Positions 38,247-45,895 of a stretch of DNA of 64,000 nt are shown piece after piece. Both the position numbers and the translations under genes were made by a program. The DNA comes from Dyella sedimenti (GTDB taxonomy: Bacteria > Pseudomonadota > Gammaproteobacteria > Xanthomonadales > Rhodanobacteraceae), in contig NZ_JAKWJO010000001.1 of the NCBI RefSeq assembly GCF_022760995.1, positions 496,001 through 560,000 of the forward strand. The letters run 5' to 3'. The notes under the pieces were generated by a model. It did no database searches. It was not told where the DNA came from and saw nothing but the letters and a program-made list of their open reading frames with translations. Each line of letters begins with the position of its first letter. The stretch's first letter is position 1.

Positions 38247-40457
38247 ATGAAGCAACCGCAGACCGCATCGGCCGGCCAACTGCCCGGCCTGGGCCACGTG
38301 CCGTGGCTGGAGGGTGCGCTCGCCTACACCGTCGATGCCTGGCAACGGAGCGTGCTCTACGCCGACGTGATGCGCGAGCGCGGCAACCAGTACCAGGCAC
38401 ACCTGCGCGAGAAGATCCCCAACGTGCTGGATTTCCCCAGCGAACTGGTGATGTCCGGCCTGGACCTGCCGCGGCCGGTGAACTACGGGATGGTGCGCAT
38501 CCTGCCGGCGGCAGGCAGCCCTTCCGACCCGGCGAAGCGTCCATTCGTGGTGGTCGATCCGCGCGCCGGGCACGGCCCGGGCATCGGCGGCTTCAAGCCG
38601 GACAGCGAGATCGGCGCGGCGCTGAAGGCCGGGCATCCCTGCTATTTCGTCGGATTCCTGCCCGATCCGGTGCCCGGGCAGACGGTGGAGGACGTGATGC
38701 GCGCCGAGGCGGCGTTCCTGCGCCGCGTCGCCGAGCTGCATCCGGACAGCCCCGGCAAGCCGGCGGTGATCGGCAACTGCCAGGCCGGCTGGCAGGTGCT
38801 GATGACCGCGGCGGTGTGGCCGGAGCTGTTCGGGCCGATCATCGTGGCGGGCGCGCCGCTGTCGTACTGGGCGGGCGAGAACCCGATGCGCTATGCCGGC
38901 GGCCTGATGGGTGGAAGCTGGCTGACCGCCGCGACCAGCGACGCGGGCGCGGGCCGCTTCGACGGCGCCTGGCTGGTGCAGAACTTCGAGAACCTCGATC
39001 CGGCCAATACGCTGTGGGCCAAGCAGTACAACCTCTACGCCAAGGTGGATACCGAGGCGCCGCGCTACCTGGGCTTCGAGAAGTACTGGGGCGGCCACGT
39101 GTTCCTCAACGACGTGGAGATGCAGTACATCGTCGACAACCTGTTCATCGGCAACCGGCTGTCCTCGGCCGAACTGTTCACCTCCGATGGCGTGCGCATC
39201 GACCTGCGCAACGTCCGCTCGCCGATCGTGGTGTTCTGCTCCTACGGCGACAACATCACCACACCGCCACAGGCGCTGGGCTGGATCACCGACCTCTACC
39301 AGGACGACAACGACATCGTCGGGTACGACCAGACCATCGTCTACGCCACGCACGACTCCATCGGCCACCTCGGCATCTTCGTTTCCGGCAGCATAGGTCG
39401 CAGGGAGCACCGCGAGTTCACCAACAACATCGATTTGATCGACCTGCTGCCGGCCGGCCTTTACCAGGCCACCGTGGAGGACAAGGCCGCGGACCTGCCG
39501 CATGGCGAACTGATCGAGGGCCCGTACCTGCTGTCGGTCCGCCGGCGTGGGATCGAGGACGTGCGCGCCATCGTGCAGCCCGATCCGGCCAGCGACCGCC
39601 ACTTCGCGGCGGCGCGGCGGCTGTCGGAAATCAACCTGGCCCTATACCGCAATTTTCTGCAGCCATGGCTGCGCGCGGTATCCACGCCGTCGTCGGCACG
39701 CTGGCTGCAGGCGCTGCATCCGTTGCGGGTGGGCTACGAGTGGTGGTCCGACGAGCATCCGCTGGCGCCCATCGTGGCCAGCCTCGCCGAACAGGTGCGC
39801 GAGGAACGCCTGCCGGTGGATCCGGACCATCCGCTGTGGCAGGCGCAGGCGAGGAACTCGCAGGTCATCGCGCAGGCGCTGGATCGCTTCCGCGACCGGC
39901 GCGACGAGATCTATGCCCTGCTTTTCCATCTCCTGTACGGCTCGCCGTGGTTGCAGGCGCTGGCAGGGCAGAGCATGGGCGACCATGCGTCGCCGCGCCC
40001 GCACCCCGGCGACTCGCCGGAGCACCGGGCCTTCCTGGCCGGTGAAATGGCGCGGCTGCATGCGCAGATGGGCGAGGGCGGCCTGGCCGAGGCCGCCATT
40101 CGCGCGCTGTTCTATGTGCTCAGGCAGCGCGGCGAGGGCGATGAGCGGCAATTCCGCTATGCGCTGCGCCTCCAGCAGGAGAAGGGCCGCCCTCCAGTCG
40201 ACATGGGAGCCTTCCGTCACTTGGTGCGCAGCCAGGCGCGCCTGCTCCGCCACGATCCGCAAGCGGCCATCGACGCCCTGCCGGTCCTGCTGGCGCGGGC
40301 CGAGCCTGGCGCCGTGGCCGAAGCCGCGCATGCGCTAGCGCAGGTCATCAACCTGGGCGATCCGCCGAGCGGGCAGGAACAGGCTAGCCTGCAGCAGATG
40401 CTGGACCTGTTCGACCGCGCGCGGCAGGCAGCCGGGCACGAAGCGCCGGTGCATTGA
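38247..40457 (+). CDS. DUF3141 protein with PHA-synthase-like alpha/beta-hydrolase domain
   Basis: A 736-residue cytosolic protein of the DUF3141 family. Residues 60-400 form an alpha/beta-hydrolase core. A GNCQAG box places Cys178 at the nucleophile elbow, Asp335 lies in YGDNITTP and His374 in DSIGHLGIF; their spacing resembles the Cys-Asp-His triad of poly(3-hydroxyalkanoate) synthase PhaC. The C-terminal 300 residues are helical and unassigned. Paired with a phasin, it may act on acyl-CoA or polyester; activity is inferred only. Confidence 0.85.
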   Translation: MKQPQTASAGQLPGLGHVPWLEGALAYTVDAWQRSVLYADVMRERGNQYQAHLREKIPNVLDFPSELVMSGLDLPRPVNYGMVRILPAAGSPSDPAKRPFVVVDPRAGHGPGIGGFKPDSEIGAALKAGHPCYFVGFLPDPVPGQTVEDVMRAEAAFLRRVAELHPDSPGKPAVIGNCQAGWQVLMTAAVWPELFGPIIVAGAPLSYWAGENPMRYAGGLMGGSWLTAATSDAGAGRFDGAWLVQNFENLDPANTLWAKQYNLYAKVDTEAPRYLGFEKYWGGHVFLNDVEMQYIVDNLFIGNRLSSAELFTSDGVRIDLRNVRSPIVVFCSYGDNITTPPQALGWITDLYQDDNDIVGYDQTIVYATHDSIGHLGIFVSGSIGRREHREFTNNIDLIDLLPAGLYQATVEDKAADLPHGELIEGPYLLSVRRRGIEDVRAIVQPDPASDRHFAAARRLSEINLALYRNFLQPWLRAVSTPSSARWLQALHPLRVGYEWWSDEHPLAPIVASLAEQVREERLPVDPDHPLWQAQARNSQVIAQALDRFRDRRDEIYALLFHLLYGSPWLQALAGQSMGDHASPRPHPGDSPEHRAFLAGEMARLHAQMGEGGLAEAAIRALFYVLRQRGEGDERQFRYALRLQQEKGRPPVDMGAFRHLVRSQARLLRHDPQAAIDALPVLLARAEPGAVAEAAHALAQVINLGDPPSGQEQASLQQMLDLFDRARQAAGHEAPVH

Positions 40458-40741
40458 CCGCTGCGTCACGTCGCGTCCGACGGGTGCGTGCTTCACGGCC
40501 GGGCCGCGTGGCCGGCGCGGGGTTCCCCGTCCTGTCACAAAGGTCTAGTTAGCTAGGCGATCCTGGCTGGCTCTTCCGGGAGCCGGTGGATCGAACTTGC
40601 AGTGAGGCAGAGGATGAGCGAGCGGAACGGGGCGGCAGGCCAGTCCGGATACGGCGAGGCCGGCGCCACCTGCACAACCAGGGCTTGCTCCGGACGGCCA
40701 TGCGGGCCGTTTCGGTGGCCGGCATCGGGCGAGGCGGCCTG

Positions 40742-41410
40742 ATGCGCTACGCGGTGTACTTCTGTCCTGCCCCGGCGAGCGCGTTGGCCGCGCTGGGGCG
40801 CGATTGGCTAAGCGCCGAACTTGCGCCGAACGGTATTCCCGGCATCGCGCGCGAGCGCTGGAACCGCCTGCTCGCCGACGTGCGCCGCTATGGCTGGCAC
40901 GCGACGCTGCGTTCGCCTTTCGAACTGTCGCCCGACCATGACGTGGACGACCTGCGTCGCGCGCTGGCCGAGGTGGCCGGCAGGCATGGGCCGATCCAGT
41001 TGAGCCTGCGCTGTGCCCGGCTGGCGGGCTTTCCCTGCCTGCGCCCGGTGAGCGAGAGCCGCGCGGTGAATGCGCTCGCGGCGGCCTGCGTGGAAGCGGT
41101 GGAGCCGTTGCGCGCACCGCTCGCCGATGCCGACTTCCAGCATCGCGCCGCTGGGCTCGACGTGATCGAAACCCACTACCTTGGACGCTACGGATATCCC
41201 TACGTGTTTGAACGTTACCGGTTCCATATGACGCTGTCCGCGCCCGCCACCGTCGAGGAGGAGCGGGCACTGCAGCGCTGGCTGTCCATTCGTGCCTCCA
41301 TGCTGCCCGCGGCACGCATCGATGCCCTGACGCTATGCGTCGAATCTTCGCCGGGCGCGGCTTTCGAGCCACTGGAGCGTATCGCCCTGCGCAAGACCTC
41401 GGCGGCATGA
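40742..41410 (+). CDS. DUF1045 phosphonate-operon 2H phosphoesterase-like protein
   Basis: A 222-residue protein of the DUF1045/TIGR03223 family, normally found in C-P lyase (phn) operons. Two H-x-T motifs of the 2H phosphoesterase superfamily are intact: WHATLRSPF (His53, Thr55) and FHMTLSAP (His162, Thr164). The ATG at 40742 begins MRYAVYFCPAPAS, the usual family start. Its stop overlaps the start of a ruined phnN gene (ATGA), and no other phn gene is present, so it is an orphan survivor of a lost or dispersed operon. Confidence 0.88.
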   Translation: MRYAVYFCPAPASALAALGRDWLSAELAPNGIPGIARERWNRLLADVRRYGWHATLRSPFELSPDHDVDDLRRALAEVAGRHGPIQLSLRCARLAGFPCLRPVSESRAVNALAAACVEAVEPLRAPLADADFQHRAAGLDVIETHYLGRYGYPYVFERYRFHMTLSAPATVEEERALQRWLSIRASMLPAARIDALTLCVESSPGAAFEPLERIALRKTSAA

Positions 41411-41955
41411 GCGCCGGGCGCCTCTACTATGTGATGGGGCCGTCCGGGGCGGGGAAGGACGGCGTGCTCGGCTGGGTGCGGGAAAACGGCCTTCGCACGG
41501 CGTGGTATGCGCGAACCGCTACGGCACCCTGGTGGAGCATGTCGGCGGCGAAAGCCATATCGGCCTGAGCCCGGCGGATTTCGATCTGCGGGAATAGCGC
41601 GGGCTGTTCGCCATGACCTGGCAGGCGCATGGGCTGCGCCACGGGCTAAGCCGGGAAATCGAGCATTGGCTGTGGCAAGGCGCCGACGTGCTGGTCAACG
41701 GCTCGCGTGCCGCCTTGCCGTTGGCGAACGCGCGCTTCGAGCAACTGGGTCCCGTGCTCATCACCGCCAGCCGCGAAACCATGGCCAGTCGCCTGTGCGA
41801 GCAAGGCGGGGGGGACGGCCGAGCAGATCGAGCAGCGCGTGGTGCGCCATGAAAGCTAGGCCATGCCCGACAAGACGCTGACCATCGTCAATGAAAGCAG
41901 CCCGCTGGAAGCCGGGGCGGCCGCCTTGCTCCACGCCATACGGCGTTGTGGCTAG
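41407..41955 (+). pseudogene. phnN: Decayed phnN (ribose 1,5-bisphosphate phosphokinase)
   Basis: The start overlaps DUF1045 by ATGA. Frame 1 encodes MSAGRLYYVMGPSGAGKDGVL, with the P-loop GPSGAGKD. Homology then moves to another frame near 41505-41515 (RYGTLVEHVGGESHIGLSPADF), meets an in-frame TAG at 41596-41598, continues (MTWQAHGLRHGLSREIE, VLVNGSR), returns to frame 1 at a seven-G run (41808-41814) and meets TAG at 41857-41859. A last piece (MPDKTLTIVNES) ends at 41955. Two frameshifts and two stops make a functional kinase very unlikely. Confidence 0.88.
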
Positions 41956-42080
41956 CCAGGGGCCAGGTCGTCGATCGCATCCATGGATTGCTCACACCGG
42001 CTTGACGCCGGCGCGCGGAACCTGCCCTCGGCCCGCCGTGCAGGCTGGTATCCCTGGCGGCATGACCTGGGGAGATCGAG

Positions 42081-42539
42081 ATGAAAAAGAAAGTGTGGAT
42101 CGTGGTGGCCAACCGTGCCGTGGCGCGCTTGTTCCAGGCCAGCCAGCCTACCGGGCCGCTGGAAGAACTGGAGGCATTCATTCATCCGGAAGGCCGGCTG
42201 CAGGAAGGCGACCTGGTGACGGATCGCCCCGGGCGCACCTTCGACAGCGTCGGCGCCGGGCGCCATGCCGAGGATCCGGACACCGCCGCCACCGTCTCCG
42301 AGGCGAACCATTTCGCTATCGAGCTCAGCCGGTTCCTGCAGAAGGCGGGCGCCGAACGCAAGTTCGATGCCTTGGTCCTGGTCGCCGCCCCGGCTTTTCT
42401 CGGCATCCTGCGCGAACGCCTCGATGTGTCCACGCGCGAGCGCGTCATCCTGGAAGTGGACAAGAACCTGGTGCAGCACGGTCCCGCGGAGATACGCGGT
42501 CACCTGCCTGAGCGCCTGTATTCCATCCTCGGCGCGTAA
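42081..42539 (+). CDS. Host-attachment family protein (PF10116)
   Basis: A 152-residue soluble protein beginning MKKKVWIVVANRAVARLFQA with GGAG upstream of the ATG. It matches the family named protein required for attachment to host cells, related to the eRF1/baeRF fold (WIVVANRAVARLF; FDALVLVAAPAFLGILRERL). The family name comes from Agrobacterium attachment genetics; the molecular role is unclear. It lies among stress- and storage-type genes here. Confidence 0.85.
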   Translation: MKKKVWIVVANRAVARLFQASQPTGPLEELEAFIHPEGRLQEGDLVTDRPGRTFDSVGAGRHAEDPDTAATVSEANHFAIELSRFLQKAGAERKFDALVLVAAPAFLGILRERLDVSTRERVILEVDKNLVQHGPAEIRGHLPERLYSILGA

Positions 42540-42783
42540 GAGCCTGTTCAAAATCTTGGTGGGCCCTCCTCCCCCCTGCACGCAGCCTTTGTAGGAGCAC
42601 CCTGTGCGCGACGCCTTTCGCCTCATGGCTCGTCGTCCCGGCGCCTCCGCAAAAAGGGCGCCAGGATGACGAACGATGCGGACCGAGGCAAAAGGAGGTC
42701 GCGCACAGGGTGCGCTCCTACAGAGGAGACCGATGAGCGTCAGCGGGGAGGGGCCGAGCGACGATTTTGAACAAGCTCTAAGA
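42540..42783. repeat. Nested palindromic element (MITE-like)
   Basis: Three inverted repeats sit inside one another. The outermost is AAGAGCCTGTTCAAAATC (42540-42557) against GATTTTGAACAAGCTCT (about 42764-42781). Inside are REP arms at 42590-42612 and 42698-42722. At the centre, CGTCGTCCCGGCGCC pairs with GGCGCCAGGATGACG (42631-42671). No gene is seen in the 360 bases from 42540 to 42899; the Hsp20 gene begins beyond it on the other strand. Confidence 0.75.
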
Positions 42784-42899
42784 CGCCGGTTGGCGCGCGG
42801 AGAGTGGATCGCGATGGGGTACCACCACAAAAGGATGGCGGCACGAGGCCGCCATCCCGCCACGCGGGCGAAGAAACCGCACCATCCGACTGCCGCTGA

Positions 42900-43364
42900 T
42901 TACGCGGCCTGGCTCTCCAGGCGGCGTACGTCGGCGCCGCGCGGGCTCTCGGTGCCGATGGCGATCCTGCGAGGCTTGAGCGCCTCGGGGATGTCGCGCT
43001 TGAGGTCGATGACCAGCAGGCCATCCTGCAGGTTGGCGCTCACGACCTGCATGTGATCGGCCAGCTCGAAGCTGCGCGTGAACGGCCGGTTGGCGATGCC
43101 GCGATGCAGGACCTCGCCGGCATGGTCGACGTGGCGCTCGCCGTTGACGGTCAGCACGTTGTCCTGCACGGAGATCTGCAGGTCGTCGCGGGTGAAACCG
43201 GCCACGGCCATGGTGATCCGGTACTGGTCATCGCTGAGCTTGACCGAGTCGAAGGGCGGCCAATTGTCCCCCTGGGTGCGGGAGGCCGTTTCGAGCAGCT
43301 CGAAGACCCGGTCGAAGCCGATGCTGGCCCGATGCAAGGGCGAAAGATCGAAAACAGTACGCAT
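42900..43364 (-). CDS. Small heat-shock protein, IbpA type (Hsp20)
   Basis: A 154-residue alpha-crystallin-domain chaperone that holds unfolding proteins. The N-terminus MRTVFDLSPLHRASIGFDRV is close to E. coli IbpA; the crystallin domain spans about 40-130 (DQYRITMAVAGFTRDDLQI) and a C-terminal K-PRRIAI supplies the I-x-I-like contact. The ATG at 43364 is preferred over 43370 because AGGA lies 7 nt upstream and the IbpA N-terminus aligns there. A ROSE-like thermometer overlaps the ribosome-binding site. Confidence 0.93.
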   Translation of the reverse strand: MRTVFDLSPLHRASIGFDRVFELLETASRTQGDNWPPFDSVKLSDDQYRITMAVAGFTRDDLQISVQDNVLTVNGERHVDHAGEVLHRGIANRPFTRSFELADHMQVVSANLQDGLLVIDLKRDIPEALKPRRIAIGTESPRGADVRRLESQAA

Positions 43365-43366
43365 AG

Positions 43367-43448
43367 CCATATCCTCTCGTAGCAACATGGTTCAGGGACT
43401 GTACCGCGCCGTCGGCGCGGCGCCCGCCGATCCCGTAGCGATCGGCGG
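43367..43448 (-). promoter_or_regulatory. ROSE-like RNA thermometer in the Hsp20 5' UTR
   Basis: The leader of the Hsp20 mRNA folds into three consecutive stem-loops: 43448-43424 (CCGCCGATC/GATCGGCGG), 43420-43404 (CCGCGCC/GGCGCGG) and 43390-43367. In the last, UUGCU pairs across an ACGAG loop with the Shine-Dalgarno AGGA, leaving a bulged U and a G-G apposition, then a UG/AU/CG stem ending CCAU/AUGG. UYGCU facing the ribosome-binding site is the signature of ROSE elements that control small heat-shock genes. Confidence 0.75.
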
Positions 43449-43547
43449 AGCAGAAAAATAATCAGCCTCCGGGCGATTGCAAGATCGCCGTCGCGATGCG
43501 TTTAGACACCGTTGACCTTTGCGAAAACGGGCCTGGGCAAGCTGCCG

Positions 43548-43751
43548 TCAGGACGCCGGCGGCTTGCCGATCAGCTCGGAGGCCATGGCATGGATACGGC
43601 GGGCGAAGGCGATGCCCGCGGTAAATCGCGCCTTGGCCTCGGCCTCCTGCCGGGCATCGCCCTTGGCCAGTTGGATCTCCGTCGACAAGGTCTCGTAGAT
43701 GCCGCGGATGGCATCCAGGTAGGCGTCATCGATGGTTTTCTGCTCGTCCAT
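43548..43751 (-). CDS. Small conserved hypothetical protein (67 aa)
   Basis: A 67-residue helical, acidic protein (MDEQKTIDDAYLDAIRGIYE to the end), predicted as two amphipathic helices with a likely coiled-coil centre (IQLAKGDARQEAEAKARF). No signal or membrane segment. It stands alone between the Hsp20 gene and the cysteine-dioxygenase-like gene. Function unknown. Confidence 0.6.
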   Translation of the reverse strand: MDEQKTIDDAYLDAIRGIYETLSTEIQLAKGDARQEAEAKARFTAGIAFARRIHAMASELIGKPPAS

Positions 43752-43900
43752 CAGGGTTCCTCGGCAACGGCCGCCATATGGGTGGGTCCAAGGATAAATG
43801 CGTCATAACGCCACAGTCATGGCTGATTGGCGCAGGGAATCGGCTTCATCCTATCGGCTATGCATGTCCTCGACGCCCTTGGCACCGTTGGAACCCCCTC

Positions 43901-44476
43901 ATGCATGACCTGCCCGCGTTACGCCGCGCTGCCTGGACGCAACGCCTTCTCACCTGCATGGACGGCCTCGCCGGCGCATCGAGTGGCCTCGACGCCTCGT
44001 ACCTGTCGGAGGCGCTGGCCTCGATCGCCAGCTGGGATGGATGCCCGCACGCGCAGGACGTCTTTCGTGGCGAGGCGTTCTCCTATCGCCGCATACCCTT
44101 GACGCGCCGGGACGCGCAGGCTTACGAGGCCCTGCTGATCGCCTGGCCGCCCGGCCACGCCACGCCCATCCATGACCATGGCGGGCTTTGGGGTCTGGTG
44201 TTCGTGCTGGATGGCGCCCTGGACGAGGAAGCCTTCGCGGTATCGGCTGATGACGGCCTGCGCCTCGACTACCGCGGAGCCATGACGGCGCAGCCCGGCG
44301 ACTGCCTGTGCGTGACCGATGCGGACTATGCGCACCGTTGTCGCAATCCATCGCCGACGCATCCCGCCCTGTCCCTGCATCTCTACGGCGGATGGCTGGA
44401 CGGCTATCGCCGTTTTGACGAGGAAGCGGGGCGCTGGACCGCTACGGCGCAGCAATCGGTACGTGAGCATGAGTGA
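43901..44476 (+). CDS. Cysteine dioxygenase type I-like protein
   Basis: A 191-residue cupin of the cysteine dioxygenase family. The Fe(II) ligands are His91 and His93 (PIHDHGG) and His145 (DADYAHRC). Family enzymes oxidise cysteine or other thiols to sulfinates. The ATG at 43901 gives the usual length. It runs into the downstream flavoprotein gene with only a few bases between, and the pair is probably one operon; the true thiol substrate is not determined. Confidence 0.87.
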   Translation: MHDLPALRRAAWTQRLLTCMDGLAGASSGLDASYLSEALASIASWDGCPHAQDVFRGEAFSYRRIPLTRRDAQAYEALLIAWPPGHATPIHDHGGLWGLVFVLDGALDEEAFAVSADDGLRLDYRGAMTAQPGDCLCVTDADYAHRCRNPSPTHPALSLHLYGGWLDGYRRFDEEAGRWTATAQQSVREHE

Positions 44477-44483
44477 GGGAGCC

Positions 44484-45866
44484 ATGTCGGATATCGCAAT
44501 CATCGGTGGCGGCGCGGCAGGCGCAGCCGTGTTCGGATCGCTGTTGCGCCGGGGCGCGGCGGGCACCGTGCACTGGATGACCGGAGAGACGCCGGTGCCG
44601 GGCCGCGGCGTGGCCTACGGCACGCAGGACGAACGGCACCTGTTGAACGTTCGCGCCAGCCACATGGGCCTGTACGTGGACGAGGACGAGGGCTTCGCCC
44701 ATTTCTGCGCCCGACAGCGCCCGGGATTCCCTGAGACGGATTTCGCCTCGCGGTGGCTGTTTGGCGACTTCATCGAAAGCCAGCTTACGTCACGCATGGC
44801 CGAGGCGGCGGCGAAGGGCCAGCCATATGTCCTCCATGGCCTGGAGGCCGTAAGCGTCGCGCCACATGGTGGCGGCTACGAGGTGAAACTGGCAAATGGC
44901 GATGCGTTGCGGGTGGGCGCCGTCGTGCTGGCCCTGGGCATCCTGCCGCCGCTTCCCTTTTCTGGCACCACCGCGCGGGCACTCGCCAGCGGGGCTTATG
45001 TGGTGGACCCATGGAACTTGCCGCAGTACCCGTCCCGCCCGCCGCATCGCGTGATCGTCATCGGCACGGGCCTTACGGCGGTCGATACGTTGCTGTCGGC
45101 ATCCGCATGGTGGCCGGATGCCGAGTTCATCGCCGTCTCGCGGCATGGCCTATGGTCATCCGTGCATGCGCAGGCGCCCACTACCGTCTTTGCATCGCAA
45201 GCGGAGGTGAACGCGGCACTGTTGTCATGCCGAAGTCCGCTGGCGATGCTCAGAGTGATCCGTCGTACCTTGCGCGACCATCCCGGCCTCGATTGGCGCA
45301 GCCTGATCGATGGCATGCGGCCCCATAATCCAACACTCTGGCAAGGCATGAGCGAGGCCGGGCGTCGCCGGTTCCTGCGCCATCTGCGCTGGCTATGGGA
45401 CGTTTCGCGCCATCGCGCGCCGCCCCGGTCGGCCGCGGCCATCCAGCGCTTGCTGGACAGCGGGCGATTGACGCTGAGGGCGGCACGGGTCGTCGGCATC
45501 GATGGGGATGGCCCGCTGGATGTCATGATGCGGACGCGCGCGAGCGGCGAGCCGACCGTCTTGCAGGCAGACATGGTCGTGCAGGCAACCGGCCTGAACC
45601 TGTCAGTCGCTCTTTCCGACCGGCCGCTCATCATGCAGCTACTCAGGGATGGCCTGGTCAAGGCGGACCCATTGCAACTGGGACTGTCCGCCGAGCCCGA
45701 TGGGCGGCTGATCGACGCACAGGGCCATGCCCGGCCGGGGCTTTACGCCATCGGTCCCATGCTGTGCGGCAACCTCTGGGAATGCATAGCCATGCCGGAG
45801 ATACGCTCCATGGCCAATGAGTTGGCGTATGCCTTGAAAAAGGCCGCGTCCCTTGTTGTCGCCTAA
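44484..45866 (+). CDS. FAD/NAD(P)-binding oxidoreductase (NAD_binding_9 type)
   Basis: A 460-residue flavoprotein. The N-terminal Rossmann motif IIGGGAAGAAVFG (about 6-18) binds FAD, a second GTGLTAVDTLLSA near residue 190 binds NAD(P), and a C-terminal ATG box-like VVQATGLNLSV follows. Homologues are annotated FAD-NAD(P)-binding or hydroxyacylglutathione-hydrolase-like. Coupling to a cysteine-dioxygenase-like gene suggests a role in sulfur-compound oxidation. ATG at 44484 has GAGG upstream; an ATG at 44469 is possible. Confidence 0.83.
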   Translation: MSDIAIIGGGAAGAAVFGSLLRRGAAGTVHWMTGETPVPGRGVAYGTQDERHLLNVRASHMGLYVDEDEGFAHFCARQRPGFPETDFASRWLFGDFIESQLTSRMAEAAAKGQPYVLHGLEAVSVAPHGGGYEVKLANGDALRVGAVVLALGILPPLPFSGTTARALASGAYVVDPWNLPQYPSRPPHRVIVIGTGLTAVDTLLSASAWWPDAEFIAVSRHGLWSSVHAQAPTTVFASQAEVNAALLSCRSPLAMLRVIRRTLRDHPGLDWRSLIDGMRPHNPTLWQGMSEAGRRRFLRHLRWLWDVSRHRAPPRSAAAIQRLLDSGRLTLRAARVVGIDGDGPLDVMMRTRASGEPTVLQADMVVQATGLNLSVALSDRPLIMQLLRDGLVKADPLQLGLSAEPDGRLIDAQGHARPGLYAIGPMLCGNLWECIAMPEIRSMANELAYALKKAASLVVA

Positions 45867-45895
45867 AGCCCGATGGCTATTGGTATCAGGATCAA

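Noticed and set aside
36638-40045. A 1135-codon plus-strand open frame across the permease, phasin and DUF3141 genes
   Set aside because: It overlaps three recognised genes in another frame and has Arg/Gly/Pro-rich low-complexity composition.
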